Positions 30,794 to 42,159 of a stretch of 64,000 nt of DNA are shown piece by piece. The notes beneath the pieces were generated by a model, which did not search any database, was not told the DNA's origin, and saw only the letters and a list, made by a program, of their open reading frames with translations. A program made the position numbers and the translations under genes. The stretch covers positions 888,501 to 952,500 of the forward strand of contig JARFJB010002037.1 in assembly GCA_036346205.1 (NCBI GenBank), written 5' to 3'. Each line of letters begins with the position of its first letter. Position 1 is the first letter of the stretch. The DNA is from Vesta saturnalis (taxonomy: Eukaryota; Arthropoda; Insecta; Coleoptera; Lampyridae).

Positions 30794-31300
30794 TCGGGTT
30801 GTCCGGTGAAATATGACTTGCTAAATGCTGTATCTGTGCCGTCACGTGGATTCTTAAACAAGATTATGTAATGAGCACTGAGAGAGATATCTCGCTGTCC
30901 ACGTCCTTGATGAAATATATTTTTTGCGTCAAGAAAAACACGCTTAGATTTCTAGAGGACAACCCTTTGTAAAAATATCAACCACCGAGCCGTTAGTCTC
31001 ACGCATTAGATCGTCAATTATTATTAAGACCGGTTTCTTTCCTTTAAACTCTTCCATATCAAGTAATCCCTTCTGAAATTCCACTGAGAGACTAATAGTT
31101 GCCATGCGCCGTAAAATCAGATAATTTTTTCAAAAGCTGTATTGCAGACAGTTTCGATATTTTTTATAAAATCAACGATAAAATACGAATTCCTACAACC
31201 AGATGGCCCCGCTACTATTTCATAAAAGGGATGCTTAAAGTGACCTTCCACCTCGAAACGCTAATCGATACTAAAGAGTATTTCGTTATCATCACAATTA
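30794..31300 (-). pseudogene. Packaging ATPase, N-terminal and central part (outer Maverick)
   Basis: Near 31240 a decayed Walker A (EIVAGPSGC) is followed by a TAFEKII strand. 31105-30960 carries KGLLDMEEFKGKKPVLIIID with DDLMRETNGSVVDIFTKG, i.e. Walker B. Downstream, in shifted frames, NLSVFFLTQNIFHQGRG is recognisable. The gene stops at the LINE insertion and resumes at 28842. Confidence 0.75.
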
Positions 31301-32505
31301 AATACTAGCTGAAAAAAATCTGCAATCAAAGGTATATTCTACCCTGTTTTATTGTGTTTATTTATAATGTCTAATTACCCGCTTACTTAATTGCAGCTTA
31401 TTTATTTATTTAAAAGCAATTTGTGTCTGTGTGTGCGCGTGTGTGTGTGTGTGCGTGTGTGTGTAATTGAACATACAGATAAATCAGGTATAATTTCGAA
31501 TGTAAAGTTGATGAATGCTTAGATAGAGAATCTGCCTGTATAAAATACCAGGCTAGAACATGATTATTATTCCACCTAATATCTGGACCTTAATGTATTT
31601 TTGCAGCTTTATAATTTTAAAATATTTGTAAACACATTCATTAACACGATGTCGACGGCTGCTACTTTTCAATTCATACAAATGAAGTTGTGTAACTGTT
31701 TAATTATAATAACTGCATTCCAGTTTTGGTGAAATTTTGTATGTTGTAAATAACAAACATCGTTTTGTATATAAATCTATGTAAGGTCGCTCTAAGTAGT
31801 GTGCGAAAGTGAAAGGTGAATACGGGCTGCAGTAAGTGTGATCAAGGTAATTAGGTCTATATATTTACATTCTAAAATTACTTACTTAATGAAGGGAAAG
31901 CTAATGGCCAGTTTTATATCAACCATCCTTAAGTAAAAACACAAAACGGTTCTAGTGAACTGTATAAAATATTTCAATATGTAGTTTAGTTCTCCAACGC
32001 CGTTATTATTCGAACAGTTGAAAGAAAACACATCTGAAGGTATGCGTATTATTTTTAATATATGTTTTACTTGATATTGTTCACAAAAATGCCAATAAAG
32101 ATTTTAACGCGTTATTGTAGGGGAGGCTGTCATAAACCAACCAGCTCTGCACCAGCTCTTATTCTACTCTACCTCTACCAATTTGTTTAGTTAATTAGAT
32201 AAAGGTGTGAGTGTTACGCTATTTTTTAATAAATTAATTAATAGCATTATGCGGTACGTATTTGTTAGTTTTGAACTTCGTAGTTATTGATTCGCATATA
32301 ATAATAAACCGTTGAAACCTTTTGTCTTTTATTCCCGTTATAGAAATTTGGTATTTTGAACTGTGACTGATTTTGAGCAATCAAGCTGTAATTAATTAAA
32401 CCAAATCATTGAACTGTAAGTTGGTTTTCGTAAACTGTAAGGCATGATTTGATTGATTCAGATTGATTTAGCTGATTGATTGATTGATCTGATCGATTGA
32501 AATGT
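31301..32505. other. AT-rich intergenic, no gene seen
   Basis: Contains a (GT)n microsatellite at about 31425-31466 and a GATT-rich tract at 32450-32500. No coding motif is recognised. It is probably the 3' or terminal region of the outer Maverick plus unrelated sequence. Confidence 0.4.
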
Positions 32506-32585
32506 GATCCCCACGTGGGCATATAAAAAAAGCCGACAAAAACGACGGACAAAAATACGCCTCCCACGTGGGCTGAAAAAAAATG
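32506..32585 (-). repeat. 80-bp block with CCCACGTGGG palindromes (right copy)
   Basis: Inverted copy of 4535-4614. Just beyond it the sequence reads GTCACTATGTCACTCTG followed by TA (32598-32599), which could be a mariner-type terminus rather than a Polinton one. Confidence 0.6.
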
Positions 32586-33205
32586 TCACTATGTCACTCT
32601 GTATATTTCAACATAATGCCGAATGTGTAATAAAAACACATTAAATGGTTACTATTTTAATAGGTTTGAAAATAAGAACAATTCAATTAACCCTTTCGCT
32701 GCAGATCGGCGTCATATCTATTCCTTACTATGTGCGGTTGACGCCAATTGATTCCATACGCACCACACTAGAAATGATATTGTGGTATCCGCCCATTTAT
32801 AGACGTTAGAAGTATCTTTGGTTACTATCGTTTGGATTGTTGTTTGGGTTCGGCCAAAATGTCCTAAATTCAGTTTTTGTCAATATCTTTTATCTAAAGT
32901 TAATTTTTTACGTATTTTAAACACTTTTGAATGGATAAGAATATCTTTGTCCGTTTTCTACATAAAACGTAGTTATAAACAGCGAGATTTATGACATCAT
33001 TACAAGGGGAACTAATTTTAACCAAGGGTTGTTTTTTGTTTACGTTACTCTAATCGCTAACCTACATGCATCTGTAAATATTTCTCGAATAAAATTTAGT
33101 TCGTTTAAAACTTTGGAATTGTGTAAACCTGACTGCTCTTTGTTTTTATCAATAAGAATATCTGTTGCAATTGCTGCCATATCCTTACGTGCGCGAGTGA
33201 TTACA

Positions 33206-34740
33206 ATGAGTGATTTAGATGTGAATCAACCCGGCCCTCAGGGATAAAAAAACAAAAAATACAAACGCGAAACCTACAAAAATTAACACTTGACGAAATT
33301 GTTATACGAATCAGATGCCGATATTGGCGATGACTTGAATGAAGTTTTGTAGTTGATCCTAACGAAACATCTTCGGAAAATGAACTAGAATTGGAAATAG
33401 ATGATGGTAAGTACAGTTCGTTTACTTTATTATTATTTATTCAAAGAAGATCCAGCGGATTTAATAAACCAGGAAGCCGATAACAGCCAATGGAAGTGGG
33501 AAATCGAAATAACAGACGATAGTATGAACAATTTTAATTTTAGTAAATCAAATGAAATGCTCCTTGATCTGCCAAATGCTTAACCACTCGATGATTTCAT
33601 AAACAAGGTACTGAGAAACGAACGGATATGCGTTAGATCTCTTTCTCACTGACGGTGAGAGGGCTGGAATATCGGAATGGAAACATTTGGAATTTTCAGA
33701 CTGTTGTTTCATATGGGCACAATTAAAATAAATAGGCTGCAAGATCATTAGAGAACTCATCGTTTATTTAATTTAAAATGTTTTTCATGTCATATGAGTC
33801 GAGACAGATTTCTCCAGCACATCGTTTTGAAGGACCTGCTTGAAACTCATATCGAAGAATGAAAGAAATATCTACAAAATTAAGTCTAATAACAGAATTA
33901 TAGAAAATATTCATCATTAAATTAAAAGACGCTTGTACTAAGTTTAAGGGTTATGAAAAGAACTATTTTTAATTTGAAAAATAACGTAGTGCAAACGAAA
34001 GTATAAAATGGTTATGTGTTCCTAAATGACATTTGACGTTTGACAATATTGCCATGAAAGAAAAGGATAGCGTTATTTGTACATGACTAAAGTAAGTAAA
34101 AGATACATTTAGTGTATAGCCCGTACTGCACTTGGAGGTTTTGGACAGTCTAGAGTGATGCGTTATTTGAACAAGGGTTGCGGTTGCGGTAGGTTACAAA
34201 ATAGAAAGGGCATTCTTAAAAGCCTTGTGAGAAACTGAAAAAAGAGGAAATATTTGGGAAATAGAACTATATTGAATGGATGGACAAAAAAATAACGTTA
34301 ATGATTACAACTGATCCAGTTCTCAATACTGGTTTGCTTGATCCAGGTATGGAGATTATAGTTTGAAACCAGAACCATATACAAGAAAGCAAAGAAGGGA
34401 GCCAACTGTTTTATTTAGCATCTGTGTTGTAAATAACTGAGTAATATATAACAAAGTAGCGTATCGACCAAATTTTCTATAACGGAATACAAAAGAAAGT
34501 TAGCCGAAGGATTGATTGTAACCTTTACGACCCAAGTTATTTGAACGGCTTACTAATACTTTGATTAAACCAGTAGGTTCTGGAAGGAAACTGTACCAAG
34601 GATGCTACAACGAATTGTGGTTAATGCATAGTAAACATGAAGCAAACAATAACGTGTCAATAGGTATTAAAATGGATGTACCGATAGATTGCATTTTGCT
34701 TGTTCCAATAAAAATAACGGGTTGATTCCCCATAGGATTG
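33206..34740 (+). pseudogene. PiggyBac-like transposase (DDE_Tnp_1_7), decayed
   Basis: The ATG at 33206 opens an N-terminus that soon meets a stop. The acidic N-terminal region (YESDADIGDDLNEVF, SSENELELEID) is visible in shifted frames at 33300-33400. At 33690-33830 LLHMGTIKINRLQDH, LFNLKCFSCHMSRDRFLQ match the first catalytic-domain block. At 34240-34330 a WMDKKITLMITTD block follows. A Cys-containing C-terminal remnant is near 34600. Dozens of stops and slips mark an ancient relic. Confidence 0.65.
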
Positions 34741-35389
34741 TCAAAATTCATGTTTTATATTTCATATAAATCTAACTATATTAGATATGGTTGATCAGAA
34801 GAGCAGTAATAAATTTTCAGCATGACTCTCATCTTCGGACCATAAAATGCATCTAATGTAATAACAATTTAAATTGATAAGCTGTGTAAGAGTATTTTCG
34901 AAGTTGATCGAAAACCGAACAGTGAGTCATATATAAAATCAGATTGAACATTAAGATTAAGCAACCTTTTTCCTTCGGTTCCATCAAAGAATTATTTAAA
35001 CACATTAGAATTTAGAGAACTTGGATACTCTATTTACCCAAAGTTTCATCGACAGAAAATAATAAAATGAAATATGAAACCTTGAAGAGGTAATCGTAGA
35101 ATAAAATCGAAATACGTAAAGCTATACATTAAATGAGCCATTAGATTAAAATGCTACAAAAAGCGAGGTTAACAAAATTCAGTCCCATGTTGAATATGTG
35201 ACTGAATTAGAGAAAGGCTTCCTAAAATGGCAGGGTTTTTTTTTAAATAAGCTTGGTGCATTTATTTTTTACATAAACAGGTCAGGAAGGATATGGGTTA
35301 CGGATTTTGGCAAACTACGTTGAAATAAGGAACGAAAATTTATTATTTTTGCGAAAAGCAATATAAAAAAAACATTGAAATTTAGGGCT
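34741..35389. other. AT-rich, no gene seen
   Basis: Probably the 3' untranslated part of the piggyBac relic. No coding motif is recognised. Confidence 0.35.
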
Positions 35390-36110
35390 GATATGACGTT
35401 TTAGCTACCAGGATGCTCTTAAATTGGCATACATCCGTTATTTACTTATAAACGTCACAAACAAACGTTTGTGTCTTGCTTGCGCACATTCACTGAGGGC
35501 TTAGTTTTTACATAAACCACACTGTGACCAAACTTCCCTTGATTTGGAGTTTTTAAATAGGTCATTGCAGTATAGGCAAGCATACTTATCGTCATCGTCT
35601 CCCAGTGCATCAGGATCTTTCGGAGCTTCTCTTCAATGAAAGACTCCGAAGCAGCGGCTGTTTGAAAAACATTTTTTTAGTATCGCCAGGTTTCAATATT
35701 TCGCTTGGTGTTGGCTCTTTCCTTCAGTGAAAACTTTTTCATAACAGCTTTTCAACATCAAAGTTTTGCACCGCAAACTGTTTGGTGCAACTTTGGCCGA
35801 TAATTTCACCAAATATGCCAGCGAAATAACTTCATGAACACCTTCCACGTTTCGAGATTCCTTTCATCAAATAAATTCTTGATATTCTCTTTCATATCTA
35901 CGACTTATGAGGTCTTTCCCTGTCAAAAAATGTTTACGCATTACGAGAGCTTCGTCATAAACTGTTACTGTAGTGGAATTGGCGATTTCTTGCTTTTAAT
36001 TAGTTCGGTGCCTTACAGGGTATTAAGAAAAGTGCTGAAAACAACATACGGCCAATATTGCATTTACCAAGTGCGAAGGCGTTTTGTGGTCTCTACTATG
36101 CCTTGGCATA
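35390..36110 (-). pseudogene. C-terminal remnant of a pogo-like transposase with zinc-binding tail
   Basis: Minus-strand reading at ~35625-35450 gives KYACLYCNDLFKNSKSREVW followed by a CGLCKN and SECA pattern. This Cys-rich tail is common at the C-terminus of insect DDE_1 (pogo/Jerky) transposases. Weak DDE_1-like traces extend to 36110. It lies outside the TIRs of 36156-37467 and is therefore a separate copy. Many stops. Confidence 0.5.
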
Positions 36111-36155
36111 AAACCGTCTCTTTGTTTACTAAATGCTAATTAAATATCGGCCTTA

Positions 36156-37467
36156 GGGGAGAGGTGGCATGAAAGGGACATTTTCAAGATAAACCTGTCT
36201 ATAAGCAATATCACTATATTTTACATTTATTGCACCTGATATTGCAAAAGTGTTTTGCATACAAAAAACATAAACGAATTAGTTCTTATTAAAAAAAAAT
36301 TGGAAAAATATGAGCCACAGTATTTGTCCCTTTCAACACAGTTCACCGGATTGGAATGAGTACATTTGGGGCTGAAAGGGACACATGCAAAAACATTTAA
36401 AGTAGGTGTGATAAATCAATATCAAATGAAAAAAAAAGCTTTCACTCTTGCAGTTCCGGCATTATCAAAAGATGGGATTTGTTTGTGTACCATATCCTCT
36501 TTTTCGGTATCAGCCACATGAAAACAAAGTGGCAGGAACTGTCATTTACTTCTTTTTAATAGGAAGTATGAAAACCGGAACTACGTGGTTACCTGAAGCA
36601 GAAACAAATGCCAACATTGTTACAAACTGTCCCCTTTCAGCTGAGGTAACCTAACCTACTTGCGTGGTTCCATGTTCAGCGATAATGGAGGGTAGCTCAG
36701 TAACAGTGGTTAAGCCTGTTTCGTCAGCGTTATAAATTCTGTCTCCTGTAAATGAGTAGTGTTTGAACACTTTCTCCAAGTTTCCGAAAAATGTCTTCAC
36801 TGTAGTTGAATTTAAAGCAGTTGCCCGCGAGTACACGATTTTGCTTGCGCCACTAGTCGAGCAAGCATAGATGCTGCTGATCTAATAGACATACTACCTT
36901 CTAACACTACGTCTGTAGCCTCCTGCAGAGTTTCTTTGGATTTTCTTATCCTCTTTTTGGGTTTAGTATCCATATTACACAATATTTGAACTCTGAAATT
37001 GAATGCAGCTACGATAGTACGCAGAAAAACAACATAAATAATGTAAGACACATGTCAGTTATTGAAAGGGACATGTCCCTTTCAATACTTCAATGTCTGT
37101 ACCTTTCAACACAACGGAATAAAGACGAACAATTTAGTAATTTATGTAAAACAACAATCCTTCAGTCAAATTGTATATAATACATAAATCCACAAGGTTT
37201 AAATCAACGCACTTTCACTAACTAAATGCTCAAATAACTATTAATTAACATCACTGAATACCGCTTTTTAATAATCTAACAGCCACAAACGCACAACAGG
37301 TATTAACTTGTGAACAGTATTCACTGACACCATGAGGTTTTGTGGGGTATTATTGTGAGCCCCCAGAGACATCTATCGGCTAGTAGCATAAGTTTATATT
37401 GTTAGCAGATTTAAAGTTTTAGTAAGTGTCCCTTTCAACACTTGTCCCTTTCATGCCACCTCTCCCT
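36156..37467 (-). mobile_element. Internally deleted pogo-like element, 1.3 kb, TA target
   Basis: Ends match as inverted repeats over about 25 bp (GGGAGAGGTGGCATGAAAGG) with one terminal mismatch, flanked by TA on both sides (36154-36155 and 37468-37469). It carries a deleted DDE_1 transposase and at least six internal copies of GTCCCTTTCA in both orientations, for example around 36325, 36370, 36634, 37060-37085 and 37425. Confidence 0.85.
36500..37051 (-). pseudogene. Pogo-like transposase N-terminus and partial DDE domain
   Basis: From ~36975 (MDTKPKKRIRKSKETL) a psq-type helix-turn-helix start is followed, after a slip or deletion near 36840, by TFFGNLEKVFKHYSFTGDRI and YNADETGLTTV (first catalytic Asp). 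After a stop at ~36651 the reading resumes with ERGQFVTMLAFVSASGNHVV PVFILP and then ends. The second half of the catalytic domain is missing. This is consistent with an internally deleted, non-autonomous copy. Confidence 0.75.
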
Positions 37468-37469
37468 TA

Positions 37470-37806
37470 TGTCATTAGGAACTTTATCATTTTATTGAGG
37501 TCGATTGCCATCGAAACTAAACAGTTATATTTGACCAATTATTTTTAATTAATTGTGTATTGAATTACATTCGTTATATTCTCATTCCGAATATAAATCG
37601 TGGTACTTATGGTTAATAATAATGTGGTAAAATAAAAATAATTTTAGCAATTTAATCCATCTGTCAAAAACAATACATTCTAGTATGTTTTATCACTTTC
37701 ACATCGGGTATACTGCTAGTAGTTATACTTCCCAGTGGAAAACTACATGTTGATATGTTTCCATGGTAACGATAGTTAAATTCTATCAGTAACGGTTAAA
37801 ATATAG
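37470..37806. other. AT-rich spacer, no gene seen
   Basis: No coding motif or repeat recognised before the tyrosine-recombinase element. Confidence 0.35.
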
Positions 37807-39378
37807 TTTTTGCACTTCGTGGATTAAAAGTACTAATTGGTTCTCCCATTTCGGGGACTGAAGTGTTACTTTTAATCTCTAGGGATTAAAAAATTATTTA
37901 ATCCTCAGAGGATTAAAAATTAAATAATTCACTCTACTTAATAATTTTATTAATAAAAATCAGCCATTAACATTTAGGATAACATCTACTTTTGATTAAC
38001 ATTTACGGATATATTTACATTTGTACATTATTAAAGTTACAAAATTTACCAAAATCGTTGTCCTTAGAATTAAGAACATTTTTGAATGATGTTGAAACGA
38101 TAGATACATTGATAGTATTTATTTCGTATTCTGAATCAATTTTTTTTTCATTTTCATACCCAAATCTTTTTTCTGCTATAATTTGTTTGTTATTTATAGA
38201 GCTTTCAACATATACCTCAGCCACTGAAGACGACATCCAACCTCCGTGTCTTTTGAGAACGTCGACATTTGTCCCTGAATTGGCTAATAAAGACGCCGAC
38301 GTGCGTCGAAAACAATGACCGGTGTATAAAGAGGGTTCAGGAAGTTTCAAAAAAGTTGCAGTTCTATGGGGTAGTTTTCCAAAGGTATTTTTTCCAATGG
38401 GTTAAGTTGAACATCTCCGGTCTTTATATTGGACAAAAAATCGTGAATGGTTTGTGTCAGGTTTTCTTAAAGCAATGAAATGTCTGCATAGTTTTATAAA
38501 ATCGACTGGGTTATTCACTGAATTCTGAACAACGAATACTCGGTCAATATTGTTCTTTGTATTTTTTATGTTAACTAAGATAGAGTAACCCTAATCTGTA
38601 ACATTGTGGATTGATAATTCAATGAATTCGTTTCCTCTACACGCTCCTGCTACACCCATGATCTGTGCAACCTAAAAATTGAACACAGTGTCAAATATCT
38701 ATCAAAAAATTTATAAACGTTATATTACTCACCTTAACAATTAAAAAATCGTCGTCTGGAGCTTGAATTAGGAATTGATCGACTTGTTCATCAGTAAGAA
38801 CTTTTGACTTCTTTGGCTTATAGCCGTCATTTTTTCTTTTCAGTAAAGCTTTTAATTTGGGATATTGGGATATGTCAATATTACTTTTCACCATTACCAT
38901 CGATTTCACCATGGAATAATTCGCCCTCAAGGTGGAAGCACGTACAGTTTTGCTTTTTTCGTTGAAATATGCTAAAAAGACATTTTCATTGGTGTGATTT
39001 TGTATCTTCTTCTGACGGCATCTTGCTATAAAATCTTCATAAGATTTTTCGTACACTTTTCTGGATTTTGAGGCCAATAGTTGATTAACAGTCTCTTCAG
39101 CCGCTGCTTCAATATCAAACTCATCCATTTTCGCAACTGCTCGTCGTCAACAAAGTTTTCACAATGGCGAATGTTGTTTATTATTATTTACTCGTTGTTA
39201 TGGCATTGAAACATCTGGGATTTTAAAAATAATTCATAAATTTCATTAGCCTTGAATAGTGTAGCTTCTTTGTCAAAGTGACTTTTCTATAATAATTTAA
39301 ATTTATCATAGATGTAATATTTTAATTTTCAGAAAATAATATAATTATTTCCTATTATTACTCCACGAAGTGCAAAAA
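37807..39378 (-). mobile_element. Tyrosine-recombinase transposon with inverted ends
   Basis: Left end TTTTTGCACTTCGTGGA (37807-37823) is exactly repeated in inverse orientation at the right end (39362-39378), and ATAG flanks both ends (37803-37806 and 39379-39382). One tyrosine-recombinase gene on the minus strand fills most of the 1,572 bp. No reverse transcriptase is present, which separates it from DIRS and Ngaro elements and points to a Crypton-like, DNA-only element. Confidence 0.75.
38015..39128 (-). pseudogene. Tyrosine recombinase (phage-integrase fold), one intron, with stops
   Basis: Exon 1 (39128-38733) encodes the N-terminal SAM-like DNA-binding domain (SRKVYEKSYEDFIARCRQKK, PKLKALLKRKNDGYKPKKSK) and ends at a GTGAGT donor. 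The intron is 61 bp (38732-38672) with a TTTTTAG acceptor. Exon 2 carries the catalytic domain: GACRGNEF (first Arg), then GHCFRRTSASLLANSG (His-x-x-Arg), RHGGW and VAEVYVESS (Tyr nucleophile). An in-frame TAG after NVTD and a slip near 38410 break exon 2. The family strand-exchanges DNA through a 3'-phosphotyrosine. Its catalytic residues are all still readable. Confidence 0.8.
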
Positions 39379-39382
39379 ATAG

Positions 39383-39870
39383 TGTAGATGCCACGGGATT
39401 GAAGTTCCTTAATCCCTTGAATAGCTGTTGGTCTCGGACTAAAGCCCTCGACCAACAAACTCTATTCGCGGGATTAAATGAGTCACTTAAATCCCTTGTT
39501 ATCTAATGTACTATTATTATTGTTAATTAAATGATTCATTAAATTGTATTGCCAAATATCATTAGGTAATACGACTCGAGCAAATAACAAAAGGTAAAAT
39601 CGCTCTATCTTCGGTGTCGGGATTTTGCCATGTTATTTGCTCTCATCAGTTACCAAGCAACAAAGCATTCATTCGTTTCAAAATGAAAGTTTGTCCGAAT
39701 AAATACAAGCTCTTATGGTAGGTATTACCCCCGAATATTAAAAACTCAATTTAATCACACTATTGGCATTCTCAAAAGACTATAGGGGGTGGTGCAATCG
39801 TGACAACATGGCCGTTACACATGAGTTTAAATCTAGTGTTTTGGTGGTAGATCGAGTGTTTATTTCGAAT
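39383..39870. repeat. Hairpin-rich spacer right of the tyrosine-recombinase element
   Basis: Contains GGGATT...AATCCC mini-palindromes (39399-39420, 39459-39484), a stem GTTGGTC/GACCAAC (~39427-39457) and a longer hairpin GAGCAAATAACA/TGTTATTTGCTC (39577-39640). No gene. Confidence 0.5.
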
Positions 39871-39889
39871 TTGATGAATCATGAATTTT

Positions 39890-40500
39890 GTGGAAGGCTA
39901 ATTTGTCGACATACTGAACGTGGTTGGCGATTCAAAGAGGCCACTTGTTGAAGGACACGCAATTTTGGTTGCCAAACATGTCATAATATGTGGTAAAGTT
40001 GCCACGAGTAAGACACACACACACACTCAACTTAAAGCATTGTGCTTACAGACGAGTAATTTGCGGAGCCTGCCTCATCCGATTCGCATTGAAATAACGT
40101 CAGCCAAAGTCTCAGGCCAAGATACACCTTTTTCATGCAAATGCAAATGTGCTAAGCTGGAAACTCTGGCACTTGTAAGCATGTGATTGCTGTTTTATAC
40201 TACGTTTCCAGGTGAACCTGATCATTTTTTTCACTGTTGGCATAACTTCACATTGTATGCAAAGTACCTACTTATCGAACTATGTGAACATGATATTCAC
40301 AATCTTAATACGAATGTGTTTTAATTCTTAGGCATACCGTAGAACAATTAGAGGATCTTAGCACTACAGATTTCGAACGGCGATGGAGAAAATTGGACAC
40401 TAATTTGTATGACCATGTTGTTCCTGCCAGTAATATCTATTTTGTAAACATATTACACGTTTTATATATATTTACAAATGAATTTGAGCAATTTGTCAAT
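39890..40500 (+). pseudogene. SWIM zinc-finger gene fragments
   Basis: At 39905-40190 the plus strand reads VEGHAILVAKHVIICGK, then LKALCLQTSNLRSLPHPIRI and PFSCKCKCA. Immediately after, in another frame, comes AGNSGTCKHVIAVLYY, together forming the CxCxnCxH SWIM finger seen in a highly multicopy insect gene family. A possible next exon (from a TTCTTAG acceptor at ~40332) encodes EQLEDLSTTDFERRWRKL. SWIM domains bind DNA or protein partners. One frameshift inside the finger indicates a pseudogene or transposon-borne remnant. Confidence 0.5.
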
Positions 40501-40559
40501 AAAGTATTTCAATTGAAGTGTCATTTAATTTCATAATTCCCTTCATGTAGAAAATCATG

Positions 40560-41585
40560 AGCTTATTGAAGCGGTCAAGCTTGATTTACATCGACGACGG
40601 CTTTGACACAAACAGAACATGGGATGATCAAAATTTGTTGAGCGTAATATGTAATCACCTCAATTTGACTAGTGAAACTGATTTCGATTGGAACCGGTCA
40701 ATATTGAGGATGAAAATCTAGCTCACGTGATAGCAAATCAATAACCAACATACTATTGAGTGAAAGCAAAATAAATTTCACATGAACCAGGAAAATGAAC
40801 TGAATATCAGTAATTTATTCATTGACTAATCTTTATCACTACTATAAGAATAGGAGCGTACTAATTCACAATTCCTGCAACTATATTCACAATTGAGTGT
40901 ACAATTCAGGAATTGAGAGATTTGAAATGGAAACACTAAACACGTTATATTCGCGCATGTAAACAAACAAGTAACAATGATAGGATTCCTCTGATTCGTC
41001 AAAAATGGAAGCATGGTTTCTTGAGAACACGAATAAATTAAGGATGTCAAACATACTTGTCTTCTGATTATTAAAAAATGGATCTCCGCCACTGGATAAG
41101 TTTTTGGCGGAAAAAAGAAAATAAGAATTATTACGAAAAATTAAGTTGGTAGCAATTCATTGTAATAATTGAGAGATTATATTTATTAAGTAATAATTAA
41201 TTTTTAATAGACAAATGTTTGTCGTTTAGTGTTTTACGTAAAGTGCTAAGTGCATATTTGTGTAAGAACTGATTTATTTACACTTATGGACAAGTTAACA
41301 TTCGAATATTTCAATGTAGCCAACGTTAGGACGGAAAAATTTAAAGGTAAACGGCTACGGCGGCTCTTGTAATTGTAACCTACAATTTTTTACGTTTTCC
41401 TTGTTGATACTATGCTTAATCAATTAAATGTTTATAGTGACTTAATAAATTAACTTTAATCTATAAAGTTATTTTGAAAGAATAAAGTAAGTACATATAA
41501 CATACTTTATTATCACTTATTCATACATATAGCAGGTAATTTCAATTTAAAGCTACATTTGGAATGTCATTAGCATTTTTTAAGT
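40560..41585. other. No gene recognised
   Basis: AT-rich sequence with scattered short open stretches on both strands. I see no family match or structured repeat. Confidence 0.35.
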
Positions 41586-41838
41586 AATCCTCTAATTTAT
41601 GATATGGTTACTGGCATTTTAGACTTCCACTGGGGTGGTGTAAGATCATCTATACGTTTATTTAGAAAAGCTACTCTTGTACTCATATTTTGCACCGTTT
41701 CTTCCATATGTGCTTGACGACGTAATTGCATTTGCGGCATCAATAATTCCATTTTTATTACCCGGTTTTCAATGTTTTTAATTTTATGTCGTACAGCATC
41801 TAAATATGCATCCTGTAAATTAGCAGTAGAGCGAGCTA
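41586..41838 (-). other. Possible coiled-coil exon of unknown gene
   Basis: On the minus strand a TTATTTTCTAG acceptor-like site at ~41839 precedes an open stretch to a stop at ~41597, encoding a helical segment (AVRHKIKNIENRVIKMELLM, then THVAFLNKRIDDL-like). A second open stretch with a GTACGT donor lies at ~42025-42150 (LKQELHNYLGLNEDDDKVIK), but the phases do not match, so I cannot join them into a gene. Confidence 0.25.
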
Positions 41839-42159
41839 GAAAATAATAATGAATTTTTATCTTTACAATTTCCACTTACTTGTGTGTTGTATTTTTGCAA
41901 CATCGATAATGAAAAACCTTTAAATTTAGTATAAATTACCTATATATGTTATTTGAGAGCTTACGTGTTTGACGTTGAATGTATTAGATTCATCATCGGG
42001 ATTAAAATGTAATTATGATTACGTACTTTAATCACTTTATCATCATCTTCATTTAAACCCAAATAGTTGTGTAATTCTTGTTTCAATCCATTATAGTCGA
42101 GCTTTGAATTTAGTCTTAGTTGACTTATTTCACAATCAGGGTTGTCTAAAATATTGATT

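Larger units (their letters stand above)
4664..31300 (-). mobile_element. Outer Maverick/Polinton, old and interrupted twice
   Basis: Minus-strand remnants of at least nine Maverick genes, read from right to left: ATPase, hydrophobic-tailed small protein, PX-like protein, integrase, penton-like protein, pVI-like protein, F54H12.2-like MCP, a conserved unknown and an adenain-like protease. No family B polymerase belonging to this copy is visible, so it is deleted or lies outside the remains. The MCP gene is split by the inner Polinton (6426-25296) and the ATPase gene by an ORF1-only LINE (28843-30793). Termini are not proven. The inverted 80-bp blocks at 4535-4614 and 32506-32585 are candidates for the ends. 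All genes carry frameshifts or stops. Confidence 0.8.
32701..35410 (+). mobile_element. PiggyBac-like element, decayed
   Basis: TTAA at 32697-32700 is followed by CCCTTTCGCTGCAGATCGG, a typical piggyBac-type terminus at its TTAA target. A decayed transposase follows. No right terminus ending in AGCGAAAGGG-TTAA was found, so the right boundary is approximate. Confidence 0.65.

Noticed and set aside
41586..42150. Two-exon host gene on the minus strand
   Set aside because: Splice phases of the two open stretches do not match and no family is recognised.
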